A DNA stretch of 8,628 nt from an uncultured Lachnospiraceae bacterium (lineage in GTDB: Bacteria > Bacillota_A > Clostridia > Lachnospirales > Lachnospiraceae). The notes below the pieces were generated by a model. The model saw nothing but the letters and a program-made list of their open reading frames with translations. It did no database searches and had not been told where the DNA came from. Of this stretch, positions 5,986 through 8,628 are shown one piece after another; positions within the stretch are counted from its first letter, which is position 1; every line of letters begins with the position of its first letter. The position numbers and the translations under genes were made by a program. The DNA lies in the NCBI GenBank assembly GCA_946529195.1, contig CAMMZE010000034.1, positions 1 to 8,628 of the forward strand, read 5' to 3'.

Positions 5986-5999
5986 CAAACGTATGTTCG
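5986..5999. promoter_or_regulatory. LexA (DinR) box 2, just after the transcription start
   Basis: CAAACGTATGTTCG matches the LexA consensus at 12 of 14 positions, with a deviation in its left half. It starts exactly 30 bp after box 1, close to three helical turns, and ends at the base that begins the GGGAG ribosome binding sequence of the polymerase gene. Confidence 0.88.
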
Positions 6000-6003
6000 G
6001 GAG

Positions 6004-7419
6004 ATGATGTATGTGGCAGATACGGAGAGAGTATATATCTGCATTGACTTAAAGTCTTACTATGCTTCCGTAGAGTGCGTCCACCGCGGGCTGGATCCCC
6101 TCCGGACCAACCTGCTTGTAGCAGACCCGTCCCGGTCGGACAAGACCATTTGTCTGGCTGTTTCCCCCTCGCTTAAGGCGATCGGCGTTCCCGGCCGGCC
6201 CAGACTTTTTGAGGCCAGGCAGAGGATCCGGGAGTATGAGGCGGCGCATCACACCAGGGTAGACTACCTGATCGCAGTGCCGCGCATGGCGGAGTACGAG
6301 AGAGTCTCGGCGCAGATCTACGGGATCTACCTGCGCTATGTGGCCCCGGAGGATATACATGTATACTCGATCGACGAGTGTTTTATCGACGTCACCCCCT
6401 ATCTGCACATGTACAGTAAGGAGGCGCAGACCACGGGGAGCAGCCCGGCTCACGTCATGGCCATGACCATGATCCGCGATGTCCTGCGGACCACCGGGAT
6501 TACGGCGACCGTCGGGATTGGGACCAATCTGTACCTTGCCAAGGTTGCCATGGACATTGTGGCGAAGCGTTCGCCGGCAGACAGAGACGGGGTCCGGATC
6601 GCGGAGCTGGATGAGGATTCCTATAAGTTTCAGCTCTGGGGACACAGGCCGCTGACCGATTTCTGGCATATAGGCCCCGGCAAGGCGCGCAGACTGTACG
6701 ATGCTTACATGTTTACCATGGGCGACATCGCCCAGCGGACCCAGTGGGACGAGGAGTTTTTTTACAGGACCTTCGGCATAGACGGGGAGATCCTGATCGA
6801 CCATGCCTGGGGCATAGAGCCGGTCACGATGAAGGATATCAAGTCATACCGGAGCGAGGGGCATTCCCTGAGCAATGGGCAGGTTCTGCCCAGACCCTAC
6901 AGATACGAGGAGGCCAGGCTGGTATTCTGTGAGATGATCGAGGTCCTCTGCATGGACATGTTCACGAAGAATCTGGAGACCAGGGTCTTTAGCTGGTGGC
7001 TGTCCTACGACCACAAGAGTCTGGAGGTGTGCCCGGACTACAGCGGGCCCGTGACCCTGGACTTTTACGGCAGACTCCATCCCAGGCACAGCGGCGGGAC
7101 TGTGCGCCTGCCTGTCCTGACCAATGATACCCGGACCGTTACGACGGAGATGGTCAGACAGTTTGACGCAAAGACAGACCACCGACTTCTTTACCGGAGG
7201 ATCGGCGTGGCTGCCAATGATGTGTCGGAGGACACAGGGGTCTACCAGATGAATCTGTTCACTGACTATGAGGCATTGGAGCGGGACCGGCGCCTGCGCG
7301 GCGCCATGCTGGAGGTGCGCCGCAAATATGGTCCCAATGCAGTTTTTAAAGGGATGAATCTGCTCGAGGGCGCGACTACCCTGGAGCGCAATCAGCAGAT
7401 TGGCGGACATAAGGCTTGA
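6004..7419 (+). CDS. Y-family translesion DNA polymerase (UvrX/DinB/UmuC type)
   Basis: This 471-residue protein copies damaged templates when the replicative polymerase stalls. Metal-binding residues are Asp15 in CIDLKSYYASVE and the Asp124-Glu125 pair in YSIDECFID. Tyr20 aligns with the steric-gate aromatic (Tyr12 of Dpo4). A helix-hairpin-helix-like segment, FWHIGPGKARRL, lies near 220-231, followed by a little-finger region. QMNLF (415-419) is a canonical beta-clamp binding peptide. The DLKS(F/Y)YASVE signature resembles B. subtilis UvrX/YqjW more than classical DinB (DMDAFFASVE). The gene leads an SOS operon with two LexA boxes. The start is uncertain: GGGAG (5999-6003) abuts ATG 6004, is three bases from ATG 6007 and nine from an in-frame GTG at 6013, which would give MADTERVYICID. 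The longest form is listed. Confidence 0.92.
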   Translation: MMYVADTERVYICIDLKSYYASVECVHRGLDPLRTNLLVADPSRSDKTICLAVSPSLKAIGVPGRPRLFEARQRIREYEAAHHTRVDYLIAVPRMAEYERVSAQIYGIYLRYVAPEDIHVYSIDECFIDVTPYLHMYSKEAQTTGSSPAHVMAMTMIRDVLRTTGITATVGIGTNLYLAKVAMDIVAKRSPADRDGVRIAELDEDSYKFQLWGHRPLTDFWHIGPGKARRLYDAYMFTMGDIAQRTQWDEEFFYRTFGIDGEILIDHAWGIEPVTMKDIKSYRSEGHSLSNGQVLPRPYRYEEARLVFCEMIEVLCMDMFTKNLETRVFSWWLSYDHKSLEVCPDYSGPVTLDFYGRLHPRHSGGTVRLPVLTNDTRTVTTEMVRQFDAKTDHRLLYRRIGVAANDVSEDTGVYQMNLFTDYEALERDRRLRGAMLEVRRKYGPNAVFKGMNLLEGATTLERNQQIGGHKA

Positions 7420-7420
7420 G

Positions 7421-7972
7421 ATGAGTACAAAAGAGAGTAAGGAGATACCGGCAGATTTCCGCTACCGGGATGTATTGATAGAGGGGAAGCCGCAGCATGA
7501 CCGTTTTGACCCCTTCCGGATCCGCCATCCGAGTATGGACCCCGGGAAGCGGGCTAAGATTTTTGCGCCTTTTGATGCACTGCGCGGATTTAGCGAGGCC
7601 GTTGCGGCAAAGGATATAGTATATGAGGAGCGGAGGATCCTCTCGCAGGAGGACGCCGCGGAGCTGAACCGCAGACTGGGGATTCTGCACAGACTGACCG
7701 GCAGCGGCCGGCTTGCCAGGGCCAACCGGATAGAGGTGGCGGTTACCTACTACGAGCCCTGCAGCGATGAGGATCATGAGTACTACGGGATCAGAGGCCG
7801 CTGCAGGACAGTTGCCGGGATCTGCCGTGCCGTGGACGCACAGGTGACCGGGACGCTCCTGCTCAGCGCTGTGCGCATGCCGCAGGCAGACCGGACAGTC
7901 CGCAGGATGCGGATCCGGCTGGAGGACATTTTGCAGATTGAGAGTTCTGCACCGATTTTCAGGACAGAGTGA
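7421..7972 (+). CDS. YolD-like protein, putative polymerase partner
   Basis: This 183-residue protein has features of the clostridial YolD-like group: a central HPSMDPGKRAKIFAPFDALRGF segment (about 40-60, compare the common RAAQFAPFAALTGY form) and a strand-rich C-terminus ending in RIRLEDILQIESS, like the family's usual terminal I.l.DI..I pattern. Between them are an Arg/Glu-rich helix and a VAVTYYEP strand. Pfam notes for YolD suggest equivalence to the UmuD subunit of polymerase V, but no LexA/UmuD peptidase dyad is visible. ATG 7421 is chosen because it lies one base after the polymerase stop, with AAGG (7411-7414) six bases upstream. An in-frame TTG at 7400 would add seven residues inside the polymerase gene and is less likely. 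Tight spacing implies co-translation with the polymerase. Assignment to the family is fairly secure; the biochemical role is unknown. Confidence 0.75.
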   Translation: MSTKESKEIPADFRYRDVLIEGKPQHDRFDPFRIRHPSMDPGKRAKIFAPFDALRGFSEAVAAKDIVYEERRILSQEDAAELNRRLGILHRLTGSGRLARANRIEVAVTYYEPCSDEDHEYYGIRGRCRTVAGICRAVDAQVTGTLLLSAVRMPQADRTVRRMRIRLEDILQIESSAPIFRTE

Positions 7973-7978
7973 GGGAGG
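7973..7978 (+). promoter_or_regulatory. Ribosome binding site that fixes the SRAP start
   Basis: GGGAGG lies seven bases before ATG 7986. This supports starting the SRAP protein there rather than at the in-frame ATG 7938 inside the YolD-like gene. The choice matters because the catalytic Cys must be residue 2. Confidence 0.9.
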
Positions 7979-7985
7979 CGTTTTT

Positions 7986-8588
7986 ATGTGCTGCAGATAT
8001 TGGACAGAGGAGTCACCAAAGCTGCGCGGGATCGTGGAGGAGATGCAGCGTTCCCCCCTGGTGGGCAGATGGCAGCAGACCAGGCAGGTCAGGACTTACG
8101 GTGAGATGCGTCCGACAGATGTAGTGCCCGTGATCGCGCCGGACAGGAACGGCCGGCGGGCTGTATTTCCCATGAAGTGGGGCTTTACCGGCAAGACTCT
8201 GCTGATGAATGCCAGATCAGAGACCGCCGCGGTCAGGCCGACATTCAAAGAGGCCTGGGAGAGACACCGCTGCATCGTCCCGGCCTCCTGGTATTATGAG
8301 TGGGAGCACCGCACGGGAAATGACGGCAAGACATATACGGGGGACAAGTATGTGATCCAGCCAAGAGATTCCACCATGACCTGGCTCTGCGGACTCTACC
8401 GGATCGAATACGGCCTGCCGGTATTTGTGGTGCTGACCAGAGAGCCGGGCGACGGGATCCGTTTTATTCATGACAGGATGCCTCTGATCATGCCGGAGAG
8501 ACTGGTAGATGAGTGGATCCGCCCGGATGCTAAGCCGGAGGAGCTGCTTCCCTATGCCCTGACAGATATGTCATTTATGAAAGACTAG
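7986..8588 (+). CDS. SRAP (YedK/HMCES) abasic-site processing protein
   Basis: This 200-residue SOS-response-associated peptidase family protein forms a thiazolidine DNA-protein crosslink with abasic sites in single-stranded DNA, shielding them from cleavage and error-prone handling. The key residues of E. coli YedK are present at nearly identical positions: Cys2 (exposed after Met removal), Asn75 in MNARSET, Glu105 in WYYEWEH and His162 in FIHDRMP (YedK His160). Supporting motifs are GEMRPTD..PVI (39-50), PMKWGF (62-67) and RCIVPASWYYEW (95-106). The start at 7986 is required to place Cys at position 2 and has an excellent SD. The N-terminus reads MCCRYW where the family usually has MCGR. 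It lies 13 bp after the YolD-like gene, as third gene of the LexA-controlled operon. The C-terminus (...LTDMSFMKD) looks complete. Confidence 0.96.
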   Translation: MCCRYWTEESPKLRGIVEEMQRSPLVGRWQQTRQVRTYGEMRPTDVVPVIAPDRNGRRAVFPMKWGFTGKTLLMNARSETAAVRPTFKEAWERHRCIVPASWYYEWEHRTGNDGKTYTGDKYVIQPRDSTMTWLCGLYRIEYGLPVFVVLTREPGDGIRFIHDRMPLIMPERLVDEWIRPDAKPEELLPYALTDMSFMKD

Positions 8589-8628
8589 ACTACATGCACT
8601 ATATACACTACATGCTCCAGCAGCATGC
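8589..8628. repeat. Short direct repeat and hairpin after the SOS operon
   Basis: ACTACATGC occurs at 8589-8597 and again at 8607-8615, 18 bp apart. The second copy runs into an inverted repeat, CATGCT (8611-8616) with AGCATG (8622-8627), loop CCAGC. The window ends there, so whether a T-tract follows and makes it a terminator cannot be seen. Confidence 0.45.

Noticed and set aside
6049..6804. 251-residue minus-strand open frame opposite the polymerase
   Set aside because: The sense frame carries the catalytic Asp/Glu motifs; the antisense product is featureless and lacks initiation signals.
6844..7410. 188-residue minus-strand open frame opposite the polymerase C-terminus
   Set aside because: It is a shadow of the little-finger region and the clamp motif of the sense gene.
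7400..7420. TTG start for the YolD-like gene inside the polymerase gene
   Set aside because: ATG 7421 is the better start codon, lies one base after the polymerase stop and has AAGG at suitable spacing.
7938..7985. Extended N-terminus for the SRAP protein from ATG 7938
   Set aside because: It would bury the catalytic Cys at residue 18 and overlaps the YolD-like gene; GGGAGG seven bases before ATG 7986 and the Cys2 requirement decide for 7986.

Overview
The window looks like a chromosomal segment from a Gram-positive, Clostridia-type bacterium, most likely Lachnospiraceae-like. This rests on strong AGGAGG-type ribosome binding sites, sigma-A promoters with textbook hexamers, Bacillus/Clostridium-type LexA boxes (CGAAC-N4-GTTCG), a FeoA-FeoB fusion of the clostridial style, FeoB-associated Cys-rich mini-proteins, and a UvrX-type DNA polymerase followed by a YolD-like protein. 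The genus cannot be fixed from the sequence alone. All eight-plus genes are on the + strand and the segment is densely coding.

Region A (about 1-3140) is a complete ferrous-iron uptake operon. A near-perfect promoter (28-56), with a DtxR-like operator candidate laid over it, drives two small FeoA proteins (116-328, 344-565), a full-length FeoB GTPase/permease (614-2902) and a 56-residue membrane-anchored Cys-rich protein (2927-3097). A clean intrinsic terminator (3107-3137) ends the unit.

Region B (about 3141-5870) is a second, differently built Feo operon. Its upstream region holds a 54-bp dyad with two Fur-box-like sites (3183-3236). The genes are a FeoA-FeoB fusion (3251-5623) and a second Cys-rich membrane mini-protein (5630-5806), followed by a probable terminator hairpin (5821-5864). 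The two systems differ in gene architecture, in pore cysteines and apparently in regulator type, so they are probably not a simple recent duplication.

Region C (about 5940-8588) is an SOS-type DNA damage operon. Its promoter has perfect 17-bp spacing. One LexA box lies between the -35 and -10 and a second lies just after the transcription start. The genes are a Y-family translesion DNA polymerase with a C-terminal beta-clamp peptide (6004-7419), a YolD-like partner protein (7421-7972) and an SRAP/YedK/HMCES-type abasic-site shielding protein whose catalytic Cys2, Asn75, Glu105 and His162 are all present (7986-8588). The genes are 1 and 13 bp apart. The simplest reading is one LexA-controlled lesion-tolerance operon that couples lesion bypass with capture of abasic sites in single-stranded DNA. 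This is the most interesting functional grouping in the window, because the role of the middle protein is essentially unknown.

There are no tRNA or rRNA genes, CRISPR arrays or recognisable mobile elements. No stretch over 300 bp is without a gene. Long open frames on the minus strand are shadows of the feoB and polymerase genes.
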